A stretch of 64,000 nucleotides of DNA, taken from the NCBI GenBank assembly GCA_964583615.1, contig CAZOWM010000005.1:39369-103368 (forward strand), read 5' to 3'. How positions within the stretch are numbered: position 1 is the first letter of the stretch; each line of letters opens with the position of its first letter. This stretch comes from CAZOWM01 sp964583615. GTDB lineage: Bacteria; Spirochaetota; B62-G9; DRHN01. Both the position numbers and the translations under genes were made by a program. Of this stretch, positions 17,083 to 25,694 are shown piece after piece. The notes under the pieces are model-generated. The model was not told the DNA's origin, made no database searches, and saw only the letters and a program-made list of their open reading frames with translations.

Positions 17083-18246
17083 ATGATGAAATATCTACCA
17101 GACGCTGTTTTTCACGAGAGAATTAAAAATCTTCAAAAAACCCTTACTGAGCATGATTACGATGCATACCTCGTCCACTGCAATGAGGCTGACCAGGCGA
17201 ATGTTCGCTACCTGAGTGATCACTGGCCCATTTTTGAAACGGCAGGTGTCATTGTACCGAAGGAAGGTGAGCCAATCCTGCTCATAGGTCCGGAGGCGGA
17301 GCCGTTTGCAGTCGATCGGAGCAGGATAAAGAAGATCAGAAAAATGATAGAATACAGAGAATCTGCTGAACCCGATTATCCGGACATACCTGTCTCTTCT
17401 TTCAGGGAGATATTCGATGAAGTGTCCGGTGGAAAGGGTATCAGAAAGCTCGCCCTCGGTGATTATGCCATATTACCCATGCCGGTGTTCAACGGCGTAA
17501 AGAAAGCGCTCGGAGAAAGTGGTGAGCTCATCAGGGCGGAATGGATCATTGCAGACATGCGGGCGGTAAAGTCTGAAGAAGAAATTGTCATGATACGGGA
17601 GGCTCACAGGATAAGTGAGCTCGCACTGGAGGATACCCTCAAAACGATGAAACCGGGGATGACGGAGAAGCAGGTGCTCGGTATCGTGTATGAGTCGCTG
17701 TACAGGCACGGTGCCGAAGCAGAGGGGTTCCCCAACTATGTGTTTGGAGGAAGAAAAACGAGGAATGCAATCGCGCGTGCAACCTATGACACGTTGAAAG
17801 AGGGGGAGCTCATTCAACTCGGCATCGGGGCGCGGTACGGCGGATATTCACCTTCTGTGGGCAGGCCGGTGATTTTCGGGAAGATGCCCGGGGAAATGAA
17901 GAAACACGTGCAGTTTGGTCTCGATGTGCATAAAAAGACCTATGAATGGATAAAGGAAGGTGTGGTAGCCAAAGATGTGGCTGTGAAGTACTACGAGTAT
18001 TTCAAAGACCACGGCTACGAAAAATATTTTCTGTACGGGCCGTGTCACGGAACGGGGATCATCGAGGTGGAGAAGCCCTGGATGGAAACCACCTCTGATT
18101 ACCAGTTGAAAGAAAACATGACCTTTATGGCGGATACCTTCTTTACGGGTGATGCGTACGGTTTTCGGTGGGAGGATGGCTTGAGGGTTACAAAAAAAGG
18201 ATGCGAGCCGTTTTCAGATGCGAGAAGCGAAATAATTGAGCTTTAG
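17083..18246 (+). CDS. M24-family (creatinase/prolidase fold) protein lacking metal ligands
   Basis: 387 residues with the two-domain pita-bread architecture: N-terminal domain to about 155, catalytic-fold domain to the end. In metallo-M24 peptidases two Asp, one His and two Glu bind metals. Here the Asp positions read LGIGARYGGYSPSVGRP (Gly and Ser instead of Asp, about residues 245-262) and the first Glu position reads FMADTFF. The His of CHGTGIIEVEKP and the Glu of RWEDGL remain. This pattern fits metal-free, creatinase-like C-N hydrolysis rather than an aminopeptidase. It starts 27 bp after the LacI gene with GAGGAGTGAAGAA upstream. Substrate unknown. Confidence 0.88.
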   Translation: MMKYLPDAVFHERIKNLQKTLTEHDYDAYLVHCNEADQANVRYLSDHWPIFETAGVIVPKEGEPILLIGPEAEPFAVDRSRIKKIRKMIEYRESAEPDYPDIPVSSFREIFDEVSGGKGIRKLALGDYAILPMPVFNGVKKALGESGELIRAEWIIADMRAVKSEEEIVMIREAHRISELALEDTLKTMKPGMTEKQVLGIVYESLYRHGAEAEGFPNYVFGGRKTRNAIARATYDTLKEGELIQLGIGARYGGYSPSVGRPVIFGKMPGEMKKHVQFGLDVHKKTYEWIKEGVVAKDVAVKYYEYFKDHGYEKYFLYGPCHGTGIIEVEKPWMETTSDYQLKENMTFMADTFFTGDAYGFRWEDGLRVTKKGCEPFSDARSEIIEL

Positions 18247-18584
18247 TAAGAATTGCTCAAGATTATTTGGTAAAAAAATATGTGAGGAACCTTGAATTTT
18301 AGGATGAATGTCGAATTTCATACATAGGTATGAAAAGAAACATTCACACATACATTGCACGGTAATTTTGAGAACTTCGGAGAGGAGACGTCGGTGGATT
18401 CATTGTTTTTCACCAAAATAAATGCTTTTCCCAAATATATTGAAAACCTCGAAGTTCGACCTTTTAATCAGAGTGATTTAGGGTTCTGATGACATCTTTA
18501 AAAGATATAAGAGCTTGTTTAATACTAATCTGAATCCAATGTTTTGGATTTATTATATTAAAAAAGTTTTAAAGGAGGTAGGTT
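18247..18584. other. Intergenic region with the second repeat copy
   Basis: 338 bp between the M24 gene and the next binding-protein gene. It contains repeat copy 2 (18304-18462) and a weak stem (AATCAGA at 18466-18472 with TCTGAT at 18485-18490). An AT-rich stretch follows, with AAAGGAGGT before the ATG at 18585. No confident promoter hexamers were found, although TTATTATATT near 18550 could serve as a -10 region. Confidence 0.6.
18304..18462 (+). repeat. Repeated structured element, copy 2
   Basis: Same element as at 7413-7572, same orientation. All stems are kept: GTCGAATTTC (18310-18319) with GAAGTTCGAC (18451-18460); TTTCATAC/GTATGAAA with the loop changed from ACCG to ATAG; and GGTGGA (18393-18398) with TTCACC (18409-18414). 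In the last stem two changes relative to copy 1 each preserve pairing (U-G to U-A, A-U to G-U). A 1-nt gap destroys the 54-codon frame seen in copy 1, and the changes in the second half are nearly all non-synonymous, which argues against a coding role. It lies upstream of a binding-protein gene rather than downstream. Confidence 0.75.
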
Positions 18585-19934
18585 ATGTATCTTAAAAGAA
18601 AAAGCATCATTGTTGTAGCGATTGGTGTACTATTAATGTTTTTTGTTCCATTTTATCTTGGTTTTTGCACTGGAACAAAGGAAGAGGAGCAGATTGTACT
18701 GAGGACTGTTGTTTTCAAGGGATGGGCACGGGTTCCTGCTCTTGAAAAGCAGATACCTGAGTATGAGAAGCTTACGGGAATCAAAATTGAATTTGAGGAA
18801 GTGCCCTTTGCTCAGCTGCATGAAAAGATGATCCTTGACTTTGCAAGCCAGGCAGGTAACTATGATTTCGTTGCCCCACTTACAGACTGGTCAACTGAGC
18901 TTGTACGTGGAGATTATCTTGTTCCCCTGGAAGACTATATCAAGAACGATCCTCCTGAAGACTGGCCTAATGCTTTTCCAGAAGCTCTGTTACAATTGCA
19001 GACAGTTAATGGAAAGCTCTATGGTTTACCATGCCATGACGGACCGGTTATGCTTTACTATAGAAAAAACCTTTTAAATGATCCAGGCGAGAAGGAAGCT
19101 TTTAAATCAAAGTATGGCTATGAGCTTGCTCCTCCTGAAACATGGGATCAGTTCCGAGACATATGTTTGTTTTTTACACGACCTGATGAGGATCTGTGGG
19201 GAACTTGTCTTGCATCAAAACAGGGTGGACAGCAGTTGCCCTATGACTTCTATATGATGCTGTGGTCATTTGGTGGAGAGGTGTTCGACAGTTCATATCA
19301 TCCAACATTTAATTCTCAGGCTGGTATTGATGGCTTACAGTACTATGCTGACCTCAGGAATAAGTGGGAGGTTACACCAAAAGCATCGACAACATATGAT
19401 GAGACAGAGAATGGGCCTTTCTATTTGAATGGTCATGCTGCTATCATATGGCACTGGAGTCATATCGCTTCATGGGCTGAGCTTCCGGATCGTTCTAAAA
19501 TCATTGGAAAAAATGGAATGTCATTATTTCCTGTTGCGAATAAAAGTTTAACACCTACGACATTAAGCGGCTACTGGTATTGGTCAATATCGAATGCAAG
19601 CAAACATAAAGATGAAGCTTATAAGCTTATCAAATGGCTGACCAACAAGAAAAATGACAAAATGGACGCTTTCAATGGAACAGTTGCGTGTAGATTCTCA
19701 ACATACCATGATCCAGAAATACTAGCACAATTTCCTTTCTATACTAGTATAGAAGCCACTCTGGAAAGTGGTACAAAAAGTATTCCGCAGATACCAGAAT
19801 ATGCACAGGTCGACGATATCATCGGAGTTGCCTGCTCAAAGGCGATTGCAGGAGAGATGAGCGCAAAAGACGCGCTCGATAATGCGGCAGAAAAAGTCGA
19901 AGAGCTTATGAAGAAGGCTGGATACTACGACTAA
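18585..19934 (+). CDS. Extracellular sugar-binding protein of an ABC transporter (AT-rich gene)
   Basis: 449 residues, family-1 solute-binding protein: WDQFRDICLFF, GHAAIIWHWSHIASWAELPD, and a C-terminal SAKDALDNAAEKVEELMKKAG typical of the family. The N-terminal hydrophobic segment ends in LGFC, so it may be a lipoprotein, but Phe before the Cys is unusual for a lipobox. AAAGGAGGT precedes the ATG. Codon use to about 19800 is clearly more AT-rich than in neighbouring genes (many TTT, AAT, GAT and CTT codons). The last ~45 codons return to the local style, suggesting gene replacement by recombination. The permeases follow at 20013 and 20888. Confidence 0.93.
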   Translation: MYLKRKSIIVVAIGVLLMFFVPFYLGFCTGTKEEEQIVLRTVVFKGWARVPALEKQIPEYEKLTGIKIEFEEVPFAQLHEKMILDFASQAGNYDFVAPLTDWSTELVRGDYLVPLEDYIKNDPPEDWPNAFPEALLQLQTVNGKLYGLPCHDGPVMLYYRKNLLNDPGEKEAFKSKYGYELAPPETWDQFRDICLFFTRPDEDLWGTCLASKQGGQQLPYDFYMMLWSFGGEVFDSSYHPTFNSQAGIDGLQYYADLRNKWEVTPKASTTYDETENGPFYLNGHAAIIWHWSHIASWAELPDRSKIIGKNGMSLFPVANKSLTPTTLSGYWYWSISNASKHKDEAYKLIKWLTNKKNDKMDAFNGTVACRFSTYHDPEILAQFPFYTSIEATLESGTKSIPQIPEYAQVDDIIGVACSKAIAGEMSAKDALDNAAEKVEELMKKAGYYD

Positions 19935-19945
19935 GGATCTTTCAC

Positions 19946-19998
19946 GGGAGCGGCTCCAAATGGTCTTGCGATAATCTTTCCATCAGTGGGCCGCTCTC
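19946..19998 (+). terminator. Intercistronic stem-loop between binding protein and permease genes
   Basis: A nine-pair stem (19946-19954 with 19990-19998, one G-U) with a 35-nt loop, 11 bp after the binding-protein stop. It has no U-run, so it is more likely an mRNA-stabilising or processing structure than a full terminator. It occupies the place of the hairpin at 7590-7618 in the other operon. Confidence 0.5.
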
Positions 19999-20012
19999 TG
20001 TTTGGAGAGTGC

Positions 20013-20888
20013 ATGCCAATTATCTCACAAAATATAAAAAACCGGGCGATACCGTGGCTCATGGTCATTCCGGCTGTTGCATTCTTGCTTGCAATATGCA
20101 TCTACCCACTTCTTCACTCTCTCTACCTGACGTTCAATGAGTGGAGCCTCACCTCAAACCAACCACCAGAGTGGGTATGGCTGAGAAATTTCTGGGAACT
20201 ACTCAGAGATGACCGTTTCTGGAGTTCCCTGAAAACAACTGTCATATTTACAGGAGGTGTGGTGTCCGCGGAGATGTGCATCGGACTGATTCTCGCGCTT
20301 TCCGCGAGCAGAAACACCAAATTTCGCCAGGTCTGCCGTTCGATCATCCTGATTCCAATGATGATCACACCGGTCGTTTTGGGCCTTATCTGGAAGTATA
20401 TGTTCAATCCAGAGAACGGAATAATCAACTATCTTCTCGGATTTATCGGAATCGAGGGACCGATATGGCTCGGAGAGCCCAACCCTGCGCTTCCGGCGGT
20501 GATGATCGTTGACATCTGGCAGTGGACGCCTTTTGTCTTTCTTCTTCTGCTTTCGGGCATCGGTAGCCTGCCGCAGGAGGTATTCGAGGCAGCACGTGTG
20601 GACGGCGCGAACGCGCGCCAGACTTTTCGCTATGTCACACTGCCGCTGCTCACTCCGTTTATGCTCGTTGCGCTACTCATCCGGTTCATCGATTCATTCA
20701 AAATATTCGATACGATCTTTGTGATGACAAGAGGAGGTCCGGCGAATGCAACGGAAACACTCAGTATCTATACGTACAAGGTGGGCCTCAACTTTTTCAA
20801 CATGGGGTATGCTGCAACACTGTCGTATGTAATTCTCATAATCATCACCCTTGCAAGTCAGCAATTTTTAAAAATGGAGAGGAAGTGA
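20013..20888 (+). CDS. Sugar ABC transporter permease, MalF type
   Basis: 291 residues from the ATG at 20013, which has GGAG five nt upstream; an in-frame GTG at 19986 lacks a ribosome-binding site. Six membrane helices start at WLMVIPAVAFLLAICIYPLL. The EAA loop is EAARVDGANARQTFRYVTLP, and FKIFDTIFVMTRGGP closes the conserved region. Overlaps the next permease gene by one base (TGATG). Confidence 0.94.
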   Translation: MPIISQNIKNRAIPWLMVIPAVAFLLAICIYPLLHSLYLTFNEWSLTSNQPPEWVWLRNFWELLRDDRFWSSLKTTVIFTGGVVSAEMCIGLILALSASRNTKFRQVCRSIILIPMMITPVVLGLIWKYMFNPENGIINYLLGFIGIEGPIWLGEPNPALPAVMIVDIWQWTPFVFLLLLSGIGSLPQEVFEAARVDGANARQTFRYVTLPLLTPFMLVALLIRFIDSFKIFDTIFVMTRGGPANATETLSIYTYKVGLNFFNMGYAATLSYVILIIITLASQQFLKMERK

Positions 20889-21712
20889 TGAGAAGGAACA
20901 GGATTCGACGCGGTCAGCTGTGGGTGGATGTGCTGCTGATCGCAGTGGTAATCGTGGTACTCTTTCCGCTCGTGTGGATTGTTCTTACATCATTTAAAGG
21001 CAGATTCGAAATCGCTGCATATCCTCCGAAGATATTCTTCAAACCGACTTTTGAAAACTACCGAACCATTTTTCTCAAAGACAACTTCCATCATTTTTTC
21101 AAGGATTCATTTATCATTGCCGTGTGCTCTACAGGACTTGCACTTTTTCTTGGATCAATGGCCGCATACAGCATGACAAGATATCGCGTGGGAGGAGATT
21201 TTCTGCCCTTCTGGGTTCTCTCTATACGGATGTTTCCTCCCATCGCCATTATACTTCCCATATACATCATTATGCGAAAGCTCCATCTTCTCGACACATA
21301 CTACGCGATCATCATCATGCACACGCTTGTGAATCTTCCGTTTGTGGTCTGGCTTATGAACGGTTTTTTCAGAGAAGTCCCCATTGAAATAGATGAGGCT
21401 GCAATGATCGACGGGTGTTCAATCTTTTCCGCCTATATGAGGGTCGTTGTTCCCATTGTAATGCCTGGACTCCTGGCAACAACGGTTTTTTGCCTCATTA
21501 CATCATGGAACGAGTTTCTCTTTGCACTTGTGCTTTCAGGCAGAAAAGTGACAACACTTCCCGTGTCTGCTGCCTTCTACGTTACTGACAGAGACATATT
21601 ATGGGGACCGATGGCAGCTGTTGGCGTGAGCGCATCGATTCCGATTATCATTTTTACGATACTCATTCAAAAACACCTCGTAAGAGGGCTCACCTATGGC
21701 GCTGTCAAATAA
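20888..21712 (+). CDS. Sugar ABC transporter permease, MalG type
   Basis: 274 residues. First helix LWVDVLLIAVVIVVLFPLVW; EAA loop DEAAMIDGCSIFSAYMRVVVP; C-terminal PIIIFTILIQKHLVRGLTYG, the classic MalG ending. The ATG at 20888 shares its A with the upstream stop codon. An alternative GTG at 20885 would add one residue. The downstream UroD-like gene overlaps it by 17 bp, indicating a single operon. Confidence 0.94.
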   Translation: MRRNRIRRGQLWVDVLLIAVVIVVLFPLVWIVLTSFKGRFEIAAYPPKIFFKPTFENYRTIFLKDNFHHFFKDSFIIAVCSTGLALFLGSMAAYSMTRYRVGGDFLPFWVLSIRMFPPIAIILPIYIIMRKLHLLDTYYAIIIMHTLVNLPFVVWLMNGFFREVPIEIDEAAMIDGCSIFSAYMRVVVPIVMPGLLATTVFCLITSWNEFLFALVLSGRKVTTLPVSAAFYVTDRDILWGPMAAVGVSASIPIIIFTILIQKHLVRGLTYGAVK

Positions 21713-22895
21713 AGAGAACTTTCTCAGATTGTTCCGCAGACAAAAAACGGACCGCATTCTCTGGGTCTCAGACCTTACCTACTGGCGCGACGCGCAGATC
21801 ATACAGGGAAAGCTTCCGCCCGAATACATGGGACTTGACGGTTTTTTAAAACTTCACATAGACCTCGGCGTGATGCCCTACTACATATATGCAATCGACA
21901 ATGAACCTACCGAAGGAGCGGCAAGCGGTGAAATTTCAGTTCACCAGATCGGCGGCACTGGAAAGCCCTTCAACGGTGTGTTCGGTCTGAGCTATGAAGG
22001 AGTCGAAATCGACGTCTGTCGGAACGGTGACATTTCAGAGACCAGGTTTGCTGTGGGGGAAAAGATACTTGTTCAGAAAAAAGTGTGGCTTCCTCGGTCA
22101 TTCTGCTACGGATTTACGGAATACCCGGTGAAAACAGTGGAAGACTTGAAAACACTGCGTGCGATCGTCGAACGCTACAAATTCTATTCCACACTCAGCG
22201 ATTTTGTATACATATCGGAGTGTTGGGGAGAGAACGGTGTTCCGATCGCACCCCTACCGCGGTCCCCAATGAGCGCGCTCATTGTTGACTGGATGGGACT
22301 GGAAAATTTCACCTTTGCGAGCTTTGATTTCCCCAAGGAGATTAAAAAGACCATAGACTGTATAGATCGTGCAAACGATGCGGGATTCGAGCTGATCGTG
22401 AAATCCACAGCTGAAGTGTTCCATTTTTGTGACAATTTATCTGCATCCAACTGCGCGTCATTTTTCCCGCAGTATGCACGGGACTATTACGTACGGCGAT
22501 TTCGCGAGCTTCACGAGAATGGGAAAAAAGCAGCAGTGCACATCGACGGAACAATTCGTGGTCTGCTAGGCCAGGTCGCACATACAGGGGCTGATGCTGC
22601 TGAAGCACTGACCCCGAAACCTGTTGGGGACATCGGGCTCGATGAACTGAGAAAGGAAGCGGGAAACGACGAAATTGTCCTCTGGGGTGGGTTTCCGGGA
22701 GGGATGTTCACCACGCAATTTGATTACAAAGATCTTGCAAGACAAGTGCACTCCTTTCTTCAGTGCTACAATACTGAAGGGCCTTTCATTGCGGGCTCTG
22801 CGGACCAGATTCCTCCTGATGCAGATATGAACTATGTGAAATATGTGTCGGAACTTCTCGATACGATGGAGGTGAAACAACATGAAACTACATGA
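21696..22895 (+). CDS. UroD-superfamily protein in the sugar-uptake operon
   Basis: 399 residues. It resembles UroD-like proteins: NKENFLRLFRRQKTDRILW at the start, a central FHFCDNLSASNCASFFPQY segment, AVHIDGTIRGLLGQ, an ALTPKPVGDI strand and a C-terminal IAGSADQIPPDAD loop. The zinc motif of MtaA-type methyltransferases is not clear (AVHIDG rather than H-x-C). AGAGGG lies 7 nt before the ATG, inside the permease gene. Its place between permeases and a creatininase-family gene suggests it acts on the imported compound, but the reaction is unknown. Confidence 0.75.
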   Translation: MALSNKENFLRLFRRQKTDRILWVSDLTYWRDAQIIQGKLPPEYMGLDGFLKLHIDLGVMPYYIYAIDNEPTEGAASGEISVHQIGGTGKPFNGVFGLSYEGVEIDVCRNGDISETRFAVGEKILVQKKVWLPRSFCYGFTEYPVKTVEDLKTLRAIVERYKFYSTLSDFVYISECWGENGVPIAPLPRSPMSALIVDWMGLENFTFASFDFPKEIKKTIDCIDRANDAGFELIVKSTAEVFHFCDNLSASNCASFFPQYARDYYVRRFRELHENGKKAAVHIDGTIRGLLGQVAHTGADAAEALTPKPVGDIGLDELRKEAGNDEIVLWGGFPGGMFTTQFDYKDLARQVHSFLQCYNTEGPFIAGSADQIPPDADMNYVKYVSELLDTMEVKQHETT

Positions 22896-23616
22896 AATGC
22901 GACCTGATCAGTGTAATAGGGCAAAACAACAGAACCTGCCCCTGTTCGTTCCGGCAGGCACAATTGAGTATCACGGCGAGCATCTGCCTCTCGGTGTTGA
23001 CACCGTGGCTGTTATACAGGCCCTTGATGAGCTCGAGAAAGAAGTCGATTGTGTAGTTGCCCCTCCGATCTGGTACGGCCCCTCGAGTTATGCGGTGGCC
23101 GGACCGGAAAAAGGCACGATTGACATTGACACGGACAGATTTGAAAAATATGTTTCCGAGATATTGAATGGACTTCTTGAAAATGGATTTCGGAGGATAT
23201 ACATCGTTATACATCATCAGTTCGAGATGGGACAGCTCATGCCTGAGGCGCTTGCCTTCAAGAAGGCGGCAGCATCGCTCGTATTCCAATTTCTCGAAAG
23301 AGAGCGCGGGAGAGGATGGTGGGGCTCGCAGGAAATGAAAACCTATTATGAAAACCTCGGAGGAGAAAAAAACCCGTTCAATTGGATTCAGGTGATACCT
23401 CTCATGAGTCCTGCTATCCAGCAAAAAATGGGATACGATCACGCTGGCATGCTCGAGACATCGCTGATGATGGCTTCAGCGCCCGACACCGTTGACATGA
23501 AAAAGCTCAAAAACGACGGGCTCTGGTTCACGGACAATGCCAAAGAAGCGTCTGCCGAACACGGGGAAAATACAATTACGATGATAGTCCGGTATCTGAA
23601 GGATGTTGTCAGCTGA
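22882..23616 (+). CDS. Creatininase-family amidohydrolase
   Basis: 244 residues with the family hallmarks: PAGTIEYHGEHLPLGVDT near residues 25-42 (metal-binding Glu, His and Asp) and HAGMLETSLM near 190 (H-A-G-x-x-E). The family includes creatininase, 3-dehydro-scyllo-inosose hydrolase IolN and the mycofactocin protease MftE, all opening amide or ring bonds with divalent metal. GGAGGTG lies 7 nt upstream inside the preceding gene; overlap 14 bp. It closes the ABC-UroD operon whose first gene is a creatinase-like protein. Confidence 0.88.
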   Translation: MKLHEMRPDQCNRAKQQNLPLFVPAGTIEYHGEHLPLGVDTVAVIQALDELEKEVDCVVAPPIWYGPSSYAVAGPEKGTIDIDTDRFEKYVSEILNGLLENGFRRIYIVIHHQFEMGQLMPEALAFKKAAASLVFQFLERERGRGWWGSQEMKTYYENLGGEKNPFNWIQVIPLMSPAIQQKMGYDHAGMLETSLMMASAPDTVDMKKLKNDGLWFTDNAKEASAEHGENTITMIVRYLKDVVS

Positions 23617-23662
23617 CACTGGGGTCCACCCTTTACAGTTCAGCTCCTACGACTAGATATAC

Positions 23663-23690
23663 TTGACAAATTCGATTCTTGTGCAATAAT
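23663..23690 (+). promoter_or_regulatory. Sigma-70-type promoter upstream of the frameshifted exported protein
   Basis: TTGACA (23663-23668), 16-bp spacer, AATAAT (23685-23690). It lies about 45 bp after the creatininase-family gene and about 95 bp before the ATG at 23785. Confidence 0.5.
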
Positions 23691-23784
23691 ACACTATTAT
23701 ATGCTTTTGTTGCTGTTATATGCACACCGCACATGAAATTTTTACCGAAAAGAATCGATTCTTTTTCCTCATATTTTATTTTCA

Positions 23785-24577
23785 ATGCAGATCAAGTGTA
23801 TAGTTTTTTATCTCACTTTGGTCTGTGTTTTTTCGTACCGGTATATTGCCGGTGCACAGAGTATCACATTCAACCTCTCCCCGCACTTCTTTGCTGACAA
23901 CACGGAAATGGTTTCTCCATATATCAAAACCGAAACAATTATGGGGAGCAGCCTGAAAACCTATTTCTCTTTCCGTCAGTCCGAACGCCTTACCCTCAAT
24001 CGACAACGAAAACAGGCACAATATGCTCGATGCGCTGTTCAGGGAGACGCTCGAATACAAACGACAGATCGATTGCGGTTTTCAACTGGGGGCAAGGAAC
24101 AGATACGCAGACCTGGATCTGTGGATAAACTGGAATCTTCTCAATACCCCTGAGTACATGGAGTATCTCGACGGCGGTATAAATCTTTTCGTTTATCTTT
24201 CAAATTTCATTCTCAACCTCCAGAGGTACTGGACCCACCATGGGGGACAGCTCTATCAGGTCGGGGACACGAAAAATAATTACAGCCTGGCACTGGAAAT
24301 CGAACACTTTTACAAGCTCGAGTCCGGGGCTTTGCAAAAAATCGGGGGCAGGCTCTCCTATCTCGCATTTCATCTCTACTCCACCGGTACGGTCATGGAG
24401 AGAGGGATTGACATCAATCCGGTTGATTTCGGTATTGTTGTGGGATTCTGTGTGGAAGTGCAGAAACTCTTTTTCGAGCTCTCGCACAGCGTTGGCCTCG
24501 TGGCAGTGAGCGGGGATTTAAAGTACGACACACATTTTATTGCGGTTGGGGTAAAAATGAGTTTTTCATCGCATTGA
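23785..24577 (+). pseudogene. Exported protein gene disrupted by a frameshift
   Basis: The first frame (from ATG 23785) gives a signal peptide (MQIKCIVFYLTLVCVFSYR, cleavage near AGA) and a beta-rich start, then degenerates near 23960. The +1 frame is open from about 23957, reads SIDNENRHN into MLDALFRETLEYK, and continues to 24577 with alternating aromatic residues like an outer-membrane beta-barrel. Together they would make a protein of about 260 residues. A single indel in 23957-24020 would join them. Either a real pseudogene or a sequence error; no family recognised. Confidence 0.55.
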
Positions 24578-24600
24578 CGGGTGAGCAAAGAACGCCTTTT

Positions 24601-24843
24601 TCAATCGCTCTCCTTTTCTCGATAATACCGCAGAGGGTCGAGGCTGATGGCAAAGGATATGTCCCACCCGTTTTCCGTGTCATCTTCAGGGCTCACAAAC
24701 TCTACGACCACGTCTTCTTTATACCAGTACCACTGCACGTACACCTGATTTTCCATTTTAAGATCGAAGGTCTGATCGGGAAATCCGAATTGCTCGAGGT
24801 AGGGATTGGATATTTCATCGAATGTCATTGTGCGTATCCACAT
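24601..24843 (-). CDS. Small hypothetical protein
   Basis: 80 residues, acidic, rich in aromatics (NQVYVQWYWYKEDVVVEFV); no signal peptide or known motif. It runs convergent to the frameshifted gene. A TATAAT lies about 20 nt upstream of the ATG, so the leader would be very short; no ribosome-binding site is visible, and the ATG six codons in is possible. I do not recognise it. Confidence 0.45.
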   Translation of the reverse strand: MWIRTMTFDEISNPYLEQFGFPDQTFDLKMENQVYVQWYWYKEDVVVEFVSPEDDTENGWDISFAISLDPLRYYREKESD

Positions 24844-24970
24844 GTATTCATGTCACATTTAGATTATAACCCATTTTGATAAATACAAACTTCATAAATT
24901 TAAAAAATTTGTATTTTTCTCATTCCGTGCCCGCAATAGACGCAGTGTGATGGGCATAAAAAACCCTTCG

Positions 24971-24999
24971 TTGATTTTTTTCCTCCTACCTGATATATT
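24971..24999 (+). promoter_or_regulatory. Promoter with extended -10, abutting the start codon
   Basis: TTGATT (24971-24976), 17-bp spacer ending in TGA, TATATT (24994-24999). Transcription should begin at about 25006, next to the GTG at 25009, so the message would be leaderless. Confidence 0.6.
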
Positions 25000-25008
25000 A
25001 ACGCATCG

Positions 25009-25572
25009 GTGGAAAAAACCAAATGGCAGCGGACTTTTGGTATGCACCAGGAAAAAGACAAGTATTATTTGACATACAATCAGATACACAGAATAATAAA
25101 AAAACTGGCCGGACAAATCGTTGACTCGGGTTTTGAGCCCGATGTCATCGTAGCAATCGGAACCGGCGGGTTTATTCCAGCCCGAATCATACGCACTTTT
25201 ATCGACAGGCCGATTCTCACGGTCGGGCTTCAGCATTACAATAAGGCAAACAGGCCGCAGGATATCCCGAGGAAGGTACAGTGGATCGATGAAGTCGAAA
25301 AAAAACTTCCGGGGAAGAAGGTGCTCCTCGTTGATGAAGTTGACGATACACGGGTGACTCTGCAGTACTGTCTGACGGAACTCCTCAGGCATCGTCCTGG
25401 AGAAATGGCCGTTGCCGTGCTCCACAACAAGAGAAAGAAAAAAAAAGGACAGATCCCCCCCGAGATTTCACGCTATTTTGTCGGAGAAGAGCTTGAAGAC
25501 CGATGGATTTGCTACCCCTGGGATGCCCTGGACATTGATGAACAGGAAATCCGTGCCTCACAGGTCCATTGA
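25009..25572 (+). CDS. Phosphoribosyltransferase (xanthine/hypoxanthine type)
   Basis: 187 residues from the GTG. A PRTase fold is shown by VIVAIGTGGFIPARII near residues 46-60 and the PRPP-binding loop VLLVDEVDDTRVTL (about 105-118). In the usual motif the second residue after VD is Asp and a Gly follows the D-T pair; here Glu and Arg stand there. Members salvage purine bases with PRPP. The insert KKKKGQIPPE and the YPWDALD ending resemble bacterial and archaeal xanthine/guanine PRTases. No ribosome-binding site is seen. An ATG at codon 12 is the alternative start. Confidence 0.82.
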   Translation: MEKTKWQRTFGMHQEKDKYYLTYNQIHRIIKKLAGQIVDSGFEPDVIVAIGTGGFIPARIIRTFIDRPILTVGLQHYNKANRPQDIPRKVQWIDEVEKKLPGKKVLLVDEVDDTRVTLQYCLTELLRHRPGEMAVAVLHNKRKKKKGQIPPEISRYFVGEELEDRWICYPWDALDIDEQEIRASQVH

Positions 25573-25694
25573 ACTCATTCATTGTAAAAAGTTTCTGATG
25601 AAAACGTCTCCCCGAATTATTTTCTTGAAATATCATATTCATATGATAAGATAACAGAAAATTGTTCCTTTGCTCACAATGTGAGGGTTTCACA

